Below, in pieces: positions 19,266 through 26,194 of a DNA stretch of 64,000 bases (position 1 is the stretch's first letter; each line of letters opens with the position of its first letter). The position numbers and the translations under genes were made by a program. The notes under the pieces were generated by a model. It saw only the letters and a program-made list of their open reading frames with translations. It made no database searches and had not been told where the DNA came from. Origin of the DNA: Pseudomonas sp. FP2196 (GTDB lineage: Bacteria; Pseudomonadota; Gammaproteobacteria; Pseudomonadales; Pseudomonadaceae); assembly GCF_030687715.1 (NCBI RefSeq), contig NZ_CP117445.1, forward strand, positions 3,709,501-3,773,500, given 5' to 3'.

Positions 19266-20378
19266 TCAGTCGTTAGTCAGCTTGCCCGTGCGAAACGGTA
19301 CCCGCCCCGCCACTTTCGCCTGCCAGATCCCCGGCTCGGTATAACGCCCGCGATCCAGCGCAAACAACACCCCGCTGGTTCCGGCACGCACGGTGGTCAA
19401 CTGATCCTTCAACGGATCAACCACCTCAAAAATCGCATCGCCCTTCTCGACCCACTCGCCCGCATTGCGCAGGAAACTCACCACGCCATGGTGCGGGGCA
19501 AACAGGTATTCGGTGCCGGCGAAAGGCATGCCTTCACAGCACTCACTCGGCACCCCCGGCCATTCACCGCTGATGAAACCCTGCTCCGCCAGAAACCCGA
19601 GAATCGCCTCGCAATTGGCTTGAGCCTGATCAACCCGGGTGTCGCCCATGCTGCCCAGCTCCAAAGTGGTCGCGAGGTTGGCCGCCGGAATCGCCGCGTC
19701 CGGGAAGGCGCGCGCCAGACGCAGCCACGGTGTCGAGCAAGACTCGTCAAACGAACTGCCGCCGGAATCTTCACACAACAACGCCACGCCCGCCTTGATC
19801 CGCGCCGCCAGCGATTGCCACTGCGGCCAGTGTTGCGGCAGCGCGTAAAGATGAATCGACGCCTCGAAATCGCAATGCAGGTCGAGGGTAATGTCGGCGT
19901 CGCAAGCATGGCGCAGAAGCAAGCGGTGCAGCGCTTCCAGTTGCGAGGCCGGTGCCGGCAGATCATCGAAGACCCGGCCCATGGTCTGACGGATCAGCGC
20001 GATGTTGGCGTCGGCATCGGCGCCCAATTGATCACCGATCAACGCCGCCACCGGCGCGCTGAGTTCGACAAACCCGCGGTTGAAATTCTTGCCGCTGCCC
20101 AGTTCGAAGCGGCCCATGTGAGCGCTTTGCAGATGCTGGTCCAGGCCGATCGGGTTGGCCACCGGCACCAGTTCGATCACGCCTTGCAAACGGCCTTGCG
20201 CTTCGAGTGCGTTCAGGCGTTGTTTGAGTTCCCACGCGGTGCGCATGCCCGGCAGTTCATCGGCGTGCAGGCTGGCCTGGATGTACACCTTGCGGGTGCC
20301 GGCGCCATAACGAAACACGCTGAGGGAGCGCTCGCTGCCCAAGTGGCTCCAGGGCAGAACATGGTCGATGCGTTGCAT
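19266..20378 (-). CDS. Succinylglutamate desuccinylase/aspartoacylase family protein (AotO-like)
   Basis: A 370-residue M14-type zinc deacylase. Zinc ligands are visible in HADE (His38, Glu41) and in LDLHCDF (second His), with a C-terminal barrel-like domain (APHHGVVSFLRNAGEWVEKGDAIFEV) shared with aspartoacylases. A homologue, aotO, sits within the arginine/ornithine uptake operon of Pseudomonas aeruginosa. Here it is downstream of a single amino-acid binding protein gene on the same strand, separated by a terminator and a REPIN. It probably deacylates an N-acyl amino acid; the true substrate is unknown. Confidence 0.82.
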   Translation of the reverse strand: MQRIDHVLPWSHLGSERSLSVFRYGAGTRKVYIQASLHADELPGMRTAWELKQRLNALEAQGRLQGVIELVPVANPIGLDQHLQSAHMGRFELGSGKNFNRGFVELSAPVAALIGDQLGADADANIALIRQTMGRVFDDLPAPASQLEALHRLLLRHACDADITLDLHCDFEASIHLYALPQHWPQWQSLAARIKAGVALLCEDSGGSSFDESCSTPWLRLARAFPDAAIPAANLATTLELGSMGDTRVDQAQANCEAILGFLAEQGFISGEWPGVPSECCEGMPFAGTEYLFAPHHGVVSFLRNAGEWVEKGDAIFEVVDPLKDQLTTVRAGTSGVLFALDRGRYTEPGIWQAKVAGRVPFRTGKLTND

Positions 20379-20398
20379 AAGAAAACTCCGCGAACTCT

Positions 20399-20482
20399 GT
20401 AGGAGCTGCCGCAGGCTGCGATCTTTTGATCTTGTTTTTCAGGATCAAGATCAAAAGATCGCAGCCTGCGGCAGCTCCTACA
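20399..20482. repeat. REPIN, family A
   Basis: Near-perfect inverted arms, TGTAGGAGCTGCCGCAGGCT and its complement, with a centre that itself pairs (AAGATCAAAAGATC versus GATCTTTTGATCTT). It separates the terminator of the binding-protein gene from the deacylase gene. Confidence 0.92.
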
Positions 20483-20516
20483 TTGGAAAGGTGTGATGCA
20501 GGATAAATCATGGGCA

Positions 20517-20555
20517 CAAAAAAAGTGGCCACCGCGTGAACGGGGCCACTTTTTC
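20517..20555. terminator. Rho-independent terminator after binding-protein gene
   Basis: The stem AAAAAGTGGCC / GGCCACTTTTT with a 13-base loop is flanked by A and T runs, so it can work in both directions. It lies 10 bases past the stop of the minus-strand binding-protein gene. Confidence 0.9.
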
Positions 20556-20564
20556 TACAGCCTG

Positions 20565-21344
20565 TTAATGGCCGTACACGTCAAAGTCGAAGTACTTGTC
20601 CTGCACTTGCTTGTACTTGCCGTTGGCGCGAATTTCAGTGATGGCCTTGTTGAATTGCTCAGCCAGAGCGGTATCGCCCTTGCGCACTGCAATCCCGGCA
20701 CCGCCGCCGAAGTACTTGGCGTCTTCGTAGGTCGGGCCGACGAATTCAAAGCCTTTGCCGGCGTCGGTTTTCAGGAAACCGTCGCTCAGGTTGACCGAGT
20801 CGGCCAGCATCGCGTCAATACGACCGGAGACCATGTCGAGGTTGGCTTCCTGCTGCGAGCCGTAACGCACCAGGTCGATACCGGCAGGTACCAGCACTTC
20901 GGTGGCGTAGCGGTCGTGAGTACTGGCACGCAGCACGCCGACTTTCTTGCCCTTGAGTTCAGTCAGCGGGTCTTTGACGCCGGAACCTTCCTTCATCACG
21001 AAGCGCGCCGGTGTGTGGTAGTACTTGATGGTGAAGTCGACGTTTTTCTTGCGGTCGTCAGTGATGGTCATCGAAGACAGGATCGCGTCGATCTTTTTCA
21101 CTTTCAGTGCCGGGATCAGGCCATCGAATTCCTGCTCGACCCAGGTACATTTGACTTTCATCTGCTCACACAGCGCATCACCGATATCCACGTCGAAACC
21201 GGCGAGTTTGCCGTCAGGGGTTTTCATCGAGAACGGCGGGTATCCGGCTTCGATACCGATGCGGATCGGCTTGGCGTCTTCGGCCACAGCGGTCAGGGAC
21301 AACATCGACAGTGCCAGGGCACCAAACATCACTAGCTTCTTCAT
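20565..21344 (-). CDS. Cationic amino acid ABC transporter substrate-binding protein (HisJ/AotJ-like)
   Basis: A 259-residue periplasmic binding protein with a signal peptide ending near TAVAEDAK. It has the family-3 solute-binding motif [20 protein letters not shown] with the HisJ-type disulfide cysteine pair, and ligand residues in [16 protein letters not shown] sequence ([17 protein letters not shown]). This resembles lysine/arginine/ornithine-binding proteins. No permease or ATPase genes lie beside it, so it must either share another transporter or act with the nearby AotO-like deacylase. A strong terminator follows, so it is probably abundant and monocistronic. Confidence 0.87.
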   Translation of the reverse strand: MKKLVMFGALALSMLSLTAVAEDAKPIRIGIEAGYPPFSMKTPDGKLAGFDVDIGDALCEQMKVKCTWVEQEFDGLIPALKVKKIDAILSSMTITDDRKKNVDFTIKYYHTPARFVMKEGSGVKDPLTELKGKKVGVLRASTHDRYATEVLVPAGIDLVRYGSQQEANLDMVSGRIDAMLADSVNLSDGFLKTDAGKGFEFVGPTYEDAKYFGGGAGIAVRKGDTALAEQFNKAITEIRANGKYKQVQDKYFDFDVYGH

Positions 21345-21582
21345 TTATAACTCCTGTGTGCGGAGGCTTTTATTGGCAGCTTTCGAGTCAGCGTCCGGTC
21401 ATGGCCATTTACAGGCAAAAAACCGAAGTGGCCGGCAGTCTATGGCGGCGCGCACAGGGCAGATTGTTTTTAAGCGACAAATACTTACAGAAGATCGGCG
21501 CACCAGCTGAGCGGTGTCAATCGGTGCGCCGTCGTGGTGCAAAGGCTGTAGGACAAGCCCTCAAACAGAACAAAATTCCCCC

Positions 21583-21667
21583 TGTAGGAGCTGCCGCAGG
21601 CTGCGATCTTTTGACTTGGATTTTAAAAAACAGGATCAAAAGATCGCAGCCTGCGGCAGCTCCTACA
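21583..21667. repeat. REPIN, family A
   Basis: Inverted arms TGTAGGAGCTGCCGCAGGCT and complement around a 25-base centre, downstream of the rhodanese gene. Confidence 0.92.
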
Positions 21668-21680
21668 CAGGGTTTGGGTT

Positions 21681-22109
21681 TCAGCAGTTGCAGCCGATGG
21701 GGGCCTTGGCTGCTTGCTCCACGCTTAATTGAAATCCTTCGTCCAGCCAACCGGTTACACCACCAATCATCTCCTTGACCGGGTAACCCAATGCCGCCAG
21801 TTTCACCGCGGCCTTGTTGGCGCCATTGCAATGCGGACCGGCGCAATAGACCACGAACAGTGTGGTTTTCGGGTGAGCCGCCAATCCTTCAGCCGTCAGC
21901 AACCGCGTCGGAATGTTGATCGCGCCTGGAACATGTCCACGTTCGAATGCCAGTGGCCCGCGCACATCGACCAGCACAAAGTCGACCTCACCGGCCTCTT
22001 GGCTGCTGAATACGTCGGAGCAATCGGTTTCGAAAGTCAGACGGTTGCTGAAGTGCATCAGGGCAATTGCCGACGGTGCGGCAGGAAATTCGCGAACCAG
22101 ACTGGTCAT
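21681..22109 (-). CDS. Single-domain rhodanese-like sulfurtransferase
   Basis: A 142-residue rhodanese. It has the domain entry VDFVLVDVRGPLAFERGHVPGA, the catalytic loop VVYCAGPHCNGA with the active Cys as first residue of the loop, and a C-terminal GGVTGWLDEGF. An unusual short tail ends CNC. It is divergent from the FtrA/GlxA-type regulator, a pairing common in Pseudomonas. AGGAGC precedes the ATG. It could transfer sulfane sulfur or sense thiol stress; the acceptor is unknown. Confidence 0.86.
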   Translation of the reverse strand: MTSLVREFPAAPSAIALMHFSNRLTFETDCSDVFSSQEAGEVDFVLVDVRGPLAFERGHVPGAINIPTRLLTAEGLAAHPKTTLFVVYCAGPHCNGANKAAVKLAALGYPVKEMIGGVTGWLDEGFQLSVEQAAKAPIGCNC

Positions 22110-22211
22110 GGGGTGTTGCTCCTACATCTGAACGGGTGTGGACAGACTTTATCGAGCCGCCGCTTGCCGCTACAGTGGCGCACAAGACACTCACCGGGAA
22201 TTTTCCGCCAA

Positions 22212-23186
22212 ATGCCCTTATCACCCAATCTGGTCGCGATTCTGGCCTACGACGGCCTCTGTACTTTCGAGTTCGGCATTGCCGTGGAGATCTTCGGCCT
22301 GGCCCGGCCGGAGTTCGATTTTCCTTGGTACGAGCATGCGATTGCAGCGGTCGATCAAGGGCCGATGCGCGCCATGGGCGGGATTCAGGTATTGGCCGAC
22401 GGTGATTTGGAACTGTTGGCCGAGGCCCGCACCATCATCATTCCCGGATGGCGCGACCGTAATGCTGCGGTGCCCCCCGAATTGATCGACGCATTGCGCC
22501 AGGCCCATGCCCGGGGAGCGCGCCTGTTGTCGATCTGCTCGGGGGTTTTTGTGCTGGCAGCCACCGGCCTGCTCGACGGTCACGGCGCCACCACTCATTG
22601 GCGCTATACCACTGAACTGGCGCAACGCTTTCCGGCGATTGCGGTTGATCCCGATGTGCTTTATGTCGATTCGGGCCAGTTGATCACCTCGGCCGGCAGC
22701 GCGGCCGGCATCGACGCCTGCCTGCATCTGGTGGCGCGGGACTTCGGCACGCAGGTGGCCAACTCGGTGGCGCGGCGACTGGTGATGTCGCCGCAGCGTA
22801 CCGGCGGTCAGGCGCAATTCATTCCGACACCGGTGAGCGCGACGCCGCGCAATGACCTGTCGCGGGTAATGCAGTGGGCGCGCGAGCGCTTGCATGAACC
22901 GCTGGAGGTGCGCGATCTGGCCAGTGAAGCGGCGATGAGTGAGCGCACTTTTTTGCGGCGATTCAGCGAAGCCAGCGGTCAGTCGCCCAAAGCCTGGTTG
23001 CAGCATGAACGGCTGGCCCGGGCGCGAGAGTTGCTGGAGAGCACGGATCAACACACCGAGCAGATTGCCGAACGCTGTGGTTATCGGTCGGTGGAGAGTT
23101 TTCGGGTGGCGTTTCGCGGCGTGGTGGGTGTGCCGCCGTCGGTGTATCGGGAACGGTTTGGGCGGGGTGTCAAAGCCATTTCTTGA
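22212..23186 (+). CDS. ftrA: GlxA/FtrA-type transcriptional regulator (DJ-1/PfpI plus AraC domains)
   Basis: A 324-residue regulator. The N-terminal DJ-1/PfpI domain includes the elbow LLSICSGVFVLAATGLLDG (conserved Cys near residue 107). The C-terminal AraC helix-turn-helix pair is EVRDLASEAAMSERTFLRRF and EQIAERCGYRSVESFRVAF. The start MPLSPNLVAILAYDG gives the usual family length; the longer upstream frame is antisense to the rhodanese gene. It probably regulates the divergent rhodanese gene. The symbol is by family resemblance. Confidence 0.85.
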   Translation: MPLSPNLVAILAYDGLCTFEFGIAVEIFGLARPEFDFPWYEHAIAAVDQGPMRAMGGIQVLADGDLELLAEARTIIIPGWRDRNAAVPPELIDALRQAHARGARLLSICSGVFVLAATGLLDGHGATTHWRYTTELAQRFPAIAVDPDVLYVDSGQLITSAGSAAGIDACLHLVARDFGTQVANSVARRLVMSPQRTGGQAQFIPTPVSATPRNDLSRVMQWARERLHEPLEVRDLASEAAMSERTFLRRFSEASGQSPKAWLQHERLARARELLESTDQHTEQIAERCGYRSVESFRVAFRGVVGVPPSVYRERFGRGVKAIS

Positions 23187-23198
23187 GTTGATTTTGAA

Positions 23199-23274
23199 GC
23201 CGCCTTCGCGGGCAGGCTCGCTCACACAGGGGTTACGCATTTCAAAGGTGGGAGCGAGCCTGCTCGCGAAAGCG
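23199..23274. repeat. REP doublet, family B
   Basis: Arms CGCCTTCGCGGGCAGGCTCG and its diverged complement lie just after the FtrA-type regulator. It marks the left edge of the accessory region. Confidence 0.85.
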
Positions 23275-23398
23275 TCCGGTAAAACGCAGCATCATTTCGG
23301 CATCAGCCATGAGGCTACAGCGCCTTGCGCCTTTGCCTACAACTACGCCAGAATCCGCCGGCTTGTGCGGCTTGGGGGTCGCCGGTAACTTGGTTCGC

Positions 23399-23573
23399 GT
23401 CACTGAAGGGTCAGTGATCGGGTTTAGTCGCTCGGTAATCCACTTAAACTGCACAACGTTCCAGACAGTAGGTATTTCTATACCTCACTCAATGGTAGCT
23501 GTGCGCAGGGCGCCTTCGGGTGCGCCGGTTTTGGTGGAGTTTCCGGTCGACTAACCTGCGTATAGCTGCCACC
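23399..23573 (+). ncRNA. Structured leader RNA upstream of DUF6124 gene, copy 1
   Basis: Three helices can be drawn. (i) GTCACTGA (23399-23406) pairs with TCAGTGAT (23411-23418). (ii) AGGTAT (23470-23475) pairs with ATACCT (23480-23485). (iii) A 16-bp helix joins GGTAGCTGTGCGCAGG (23494-23509) to CCTGCGTATAGCTGCC (23555-23570), enclosing a UUCG-capped hairpin (23510-23525). The same helices occur in the same order before the second DUF6124 gene at 50.8 kb, with changes that keep pairing. Whether it is a cis-acting leader or a separate small RNA cannot be decided here. Confidence 0.7.
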
Positions 23574-23623
23574 TTTTCGTTTAGTCGCGAGGTGGTGTCA
23601 GCATCACTTTGGAAAACTACACC

Positions 23624-24004
23624 ATGTTCAAAATCACACCAAATCCGCCTGAAACAGGCGCGGAAATCGATCCAAATCCAACCTCCCCCTATTCCACCCC
23701 GGGCTCCAGAAAACTCCACGAAGCCGCCGAACGCGCCCTCGATCACTATCTGAAACCCACACCGCCTTTACCACCCCGCAAGGCCAGCACCATGTTCCTC
23801 GTTGACCCGAACACAGGCACCGAAGACCTCATGGCCCACGCCTGCGAATCCATGGCCTCGGCCAGCGTCATGCTCAGCGACTTCGCCGCCCTGCTCGACT
23901 CGCCGTACCGCAACACCGTTCTCGGTATCCAGCAAGTCGTCATGCTCGGAGAACTCGCGGTCAACCGCGCCCTCGACAAACTCGACCCCGACCTGAGGCA
24001 ATGA
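23624..24004 (+). CDS. DUF6124 family protein, copy 1
   Basis: A 126-residue protein with a Pro/Thr-rich disordered N-terminus. Its helical core begins SRKLHEAAERALDHYLKP, and the conserved end reads LGIQQVVMLGELAVNRALDKL. It is paralogous to the protein at 51.0 kb; both share KLHEAA-RALDYYL, FL-NP-T--LMAHA and MLGELAVN. The family is, to my knowledge, largely restricted to Pseudomonas and has no known function. The start beginning MFKITPNP is preferred. It is preceded by a conserved structured leader and its stop overlaps the next gene (ATGA). Confidence 0.8.
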   Translation: MFKITPNPPETGAEIDPNPTSPYSTPGSRKLHEAAERALDHYLKPTPPLPPRKASTMFLVDPNTGTEDLMAHACESMASASVMLSDFAALLDSPYRNTVLGIQQVVMLGELAVNRALDKLDPDLRQ

Positions 24005-24276
24005 CCATGACCAATAAAACAGATGCACAGGTCGTCGCGGCATTGATTGCCATGGGCTTCAACGAACGGGACAGACGCTGGGCGCAGAACGCCTGCCTGG
24101 TGCTCTTCGAAAGCGAACGAGAAACCATCGTCGCCTCCGCCGTCACCGCCCTCGCTCAACTCGATGAACTGGAAGTCGACGCCGTGCTGCCCGCACTGCA
24201 CCGCGTGACACGCCGCTTCCCATCACTGCAAAGAACCGTGGCCGACACACTGGCCGAGATGTCGCACGCGGCCTGA
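24001..24276 (+). CDS. Small helical HEAT-like protein, paralogue of the 24.75 kb gene
   Basis: A 91-residue acidic, all-helical protein that starts inside the DUF6124 stop codon (ATGA; a second ATG lies 6 bases on). It aligns with the protein at 24745-25080: VVAALIAMGFNERDRRWAQN against VIAALVSIGLNETDRNWAED, and IVASAVTALAQL against VVASAITALGHI, followed by VLPALH/VIPALK and FPSL/YPSV. The helix pairs resemble HEAT repeats. Given the bacteriocin genes nearby, an immunity role is possible but unproven. Confidence 0.7.
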   Translation: MTMTNKTDAQVVAALIAMGFNERDRRWAQNACLVLFESERETIVASAVTALAQLDELEVDAVLPALHRVTRRFPSLQRTVADTLAEMSHAA

Positions 24277-24293
24277 TTGACCGCGTGATCGTT

Positions 24294-24375
24294 CTTCGCG
24301 AGCAAGCTCGCTCACACATTGATCTGCGGTGTACTCAACCGCAATCAACTGTAGGAGCGAGCCTGCTCGCGAAGG
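24294..24375. repeat. REP doublet, family B, diverged
   Basis: Arms TTCGCGAGCAAGCTCGCTCAC and GTAGGAGCGAGCCTGCTCGCGAA. The second arm mixes a GTAGGAG start (family A) with a family B body. It separates the DUF6124/HEAT pair from the immunity-like genes. Confidence 0.8.
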
Positions 24376-24496
24376 CTTCCTTTCTGCTGACGAATATCGG
24401 AAAGCCAGACTCCAGGAAGGTTTAAGCCTTGAAGGAACATCATCCGCGCTTCCACAAGAAACCACTGCAATGACTGCGACAGACAGGAGGCTACAG

Positions 24497-24736
24497 ATGT
24501 ATTTATGGATTAGCGGTTTCTTAAAAGGTGACGACAAAGACCACACCTTAAAATACGAACTTGCAGTCGGGCCGGAGTTTGAAGCCGCAGTCTTGGCTGC
24601 AATGGGTTGGAAAAGCCTTGATGAAAGTCCCGACGGCGAATGGCTGCTGACGGCGGATCAAGCTCAAAAAATCGGCATGGCGGTGAACGAACAACTGCCA
24701 CCGGAACTCGACCTTTTTATTGGCATTAGGGGTTAA
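24497..24736 (+). CDS. Orphan immunity-like protein, pyocin S6 immunity family
   Basis: A 79-residue acidic protein beginning MYLWISGFLKGDDKDHTLKY, then VGPEFEAAVLAAMGW, GEWLLTADQAQKIG and ending PPELDLFIGIRG. This matches, from memory, the annotated pyocin S6-family immunity proteins, which block an rRNase toxin. A perfect AGGAGG (24485-24490) fixes the start at 24497. No cognate S6-type toxin is in the window, so it looks like an orphan immunity gene. The HEAT-like gene starts 8 bases downstream. Confidence 0.7.
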   Translation: MYLWISGFLKGDDKDHTLKYELAVGPEFEAAVLAAMGWKSLDESPDGEWLLTADQAQKIGMAVNEQLPPELDLFIGIRG

Positions 24737-24744
24737 CTTCGCCA

Positions 24745-25080
24745 ATGAGCCTCATCTACCAAGATCCGTCATTAAGCCACGATGATGCCATCCGCCTTCT
24801 TGCCAGCGGCACGGATGCAAACGTGATCGCTGCACTCGTTTCCATTGGCTTGAATGAAACTGATAGAAACTGGGCTGAGGACATCTGCCTGAAATACCTG
24901 AACAGCAAAACTGAAGCTGTTGTGGCGTCTGCCATTACCGCGCTCGGCCACATCGCTCGTCGACATGGTGAACTGGATACTGAAAAAGTTATTCCTGCAC
25001 TCAAAGAACTTAAGGGTAAATACCCTTCTGTTGAAGGGATCATTGAAGACACGATTGACGATATTGAAGTATTCACCTGA
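24745..25080 (+). CDS. Small helical HEAT-like protein, possible immunity factor
   Basis: A 111-residue, AT-richer gene. The protein is helical and acidic, with LLASGTDANVIAALVSIGLN, VVASAITALGHIARRHGELD and YPSVEGIIEDTIDDIEVFT. It is a longer paralogue of the protein at 24001-24276, with an N-terminal extension and a two-residue insertion. It lies 8 bases after the S6-type immunity gene, so the two are probably cotranscribed. Lower GC than the surroundings suggests recent acquisition. Function unknown. Confidence 0.72.
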   Translation: MSLIYQDPSLSHDDAIRLLASGTDANVIAALVSIGLNETDRNWAEDICLKYLNSKTEAVVASAITALGHIARRHGELDTEKVIPALKELKGKYPSVEGIIEDTIDDIEVFT

Positions 25081-25157
25081 TCCACAAAATCGCAGGCTGA
25101 GATCATTTAGATGAAGGGTGGCCTTCATCCAACTCGTTCAGATCACGCGACCGCCAG

Positions 25158-25322
25158 CCTCAATCCTCCCGCGTCAAAACCTCCAGCAACTCAATCTCAA
25201 AAACCAGATTCGAATTCGGCGGAATTTTGGCTATCGTCCGCTCGCCATATCCCAAATGCGCCGACACCAACAGTTTGCGTTTGGCCACCCACCTGCATGC
25301 CCATCAAGCCTTGATAGCAACC
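25158..25322 (-). pseudogene. Decayed duplicate of the fkbp 3' end
   Basis: About 165 bases match the 3' part of the fkbp gene at 27909-28072, starting at the shared CCTCAATCCTCCCGCGTCA just beyond the stop codon. By eye there are about 20 substitutions and one inserted G, which breaks the frame. The orientation is the same as the intact gene. It therefore forms a direct repeat with fkbp around the membrane regulator and bacteriocin genes. Confidence 0.85.
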
Positions 25323-25346
25323 TTTTCGTATATGACCTTTAAGCAA

Positions 25347-25916
25347 TTAGGCTTTACCAAGCGCTTCCAACTCGAGGAAATACTCCCGTCCCAATGGTGT
25401 GAGGTCAGCATATTGGCGCCCATAGGCACCATTGACAGCGCGAATGAGCCCCACCGCAGTAAGGTGTTCGAGAACATTCTGCGTTGCGATTCGAGACAAC
25501 CCAGAGCTTTGGCGAATTTCATCAATTTCAGCCTGATAGCCCTTTTGAATCGCGCTCCCCACAACCACGAAGACGCGGTTCTGATCATCCGTCAAGGGTA
25601 AGCTATGTGCAGCTTCGTCCCCGCTACATTCACCGCCCTCATATCGGGCGTACACCAGCGCGGCAACGGGCACCATCAGCAGCACAATCAATAAGGACGC
25701 GAGCATCACAACCCAAACGGGGAAAGAAATATCTCTTGCCAACCAACTGCCCACGCTCTGCACCCAACTCCAAACCCAGTCAATTACCGGACTAAAGATC
25801 GAAAGGTTTAACTGTTCTTCGCCCCATTTCGCAAACGGCGCCAGCATCACCGTACCGATAATCGCCCACATTCCCCTGATTACCCATTTGAATATAGATT
25901 TTTCGTCTGCTTGCAT
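25347..25916 (-). CDS. Membrane protein with C-terminal winged-helix domain
   Basis: A 189-residue protein. Two membrane segments are visible (about residues 10-28, WVIRGMWAIIGTVMLAPF, and about 67-90, VWVVMLASLLIVLLMVPVAA). A cytosolic C-terminal domain follows, with IDEIRQSSGLSRIATQNVLE and HLTAVGLIRAV, which reads as a MarR-like winged helix, ending in LTPLGREYFLELEALG. It could be a membrane-tethered regulator or simply a protein using a wHTH for contacts. AGGGGAAGAC precedes the ATG. It is divergent from the bacteriocin gene. Confidence 0.7.
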   Translation of the reverse strand: MQADEKSIFKWVIRGMWAIIGTVMLAPFAKWGEEQLNLSIFSPVIDWVWSWVQSVGSWLARDISFPVWVVMLASLLIVLLMVPVAALVYARYEGGECSGDEAAHSLPLTDDQNRVFVVVGSAIQKGYQAEIDEIRQSSGLSRIATQNVLEHLTAVGLIRAVNGAYGRQYADLTPLGREYFLELEALGKA

Positions 25917-26194
25917 GTCTTCCCCCTACCCGCCTGATACTCCGGACATTACCAGAGTAGCCCTATGCCGTGACTCCGATTGCCAGCTCCGCTCCATCTT
26001 CAAACTAGCCAGTAGCCACCATTCAAAGCCCCACCCCAAGCGTTTATCCTTCGCGGCTGCCAAACGACACGGAACACAGGGAACGATCAGCAAGGCTTTT
26101 TGGGACTTGTCCTGCCGCCATTGAGTGCGCTTCCCACTAACGTCGATACTGCCCCAGCCACAGGCTGGATTTCCCAAGGATGAAAGGAAGCTGC

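Noticed and set aside
20399..21667. Regularly spaced inverted repeats as a CRISPR-like array
   Set aside because: They are isolated REPIN doublets with hairpin symmetry and kilobase spacing, without short direct repeats, unique spacers or cas genes.
26100..26194. PrtN-type P-box or LexA site upstream of the bacteriocin
   Set aside because: Only one ATTG-N-GT-like motif and a CCAGCC/GGCTGG dyad were found; neither the repeated P-box layout nor a CTG-N10-CAG is present.
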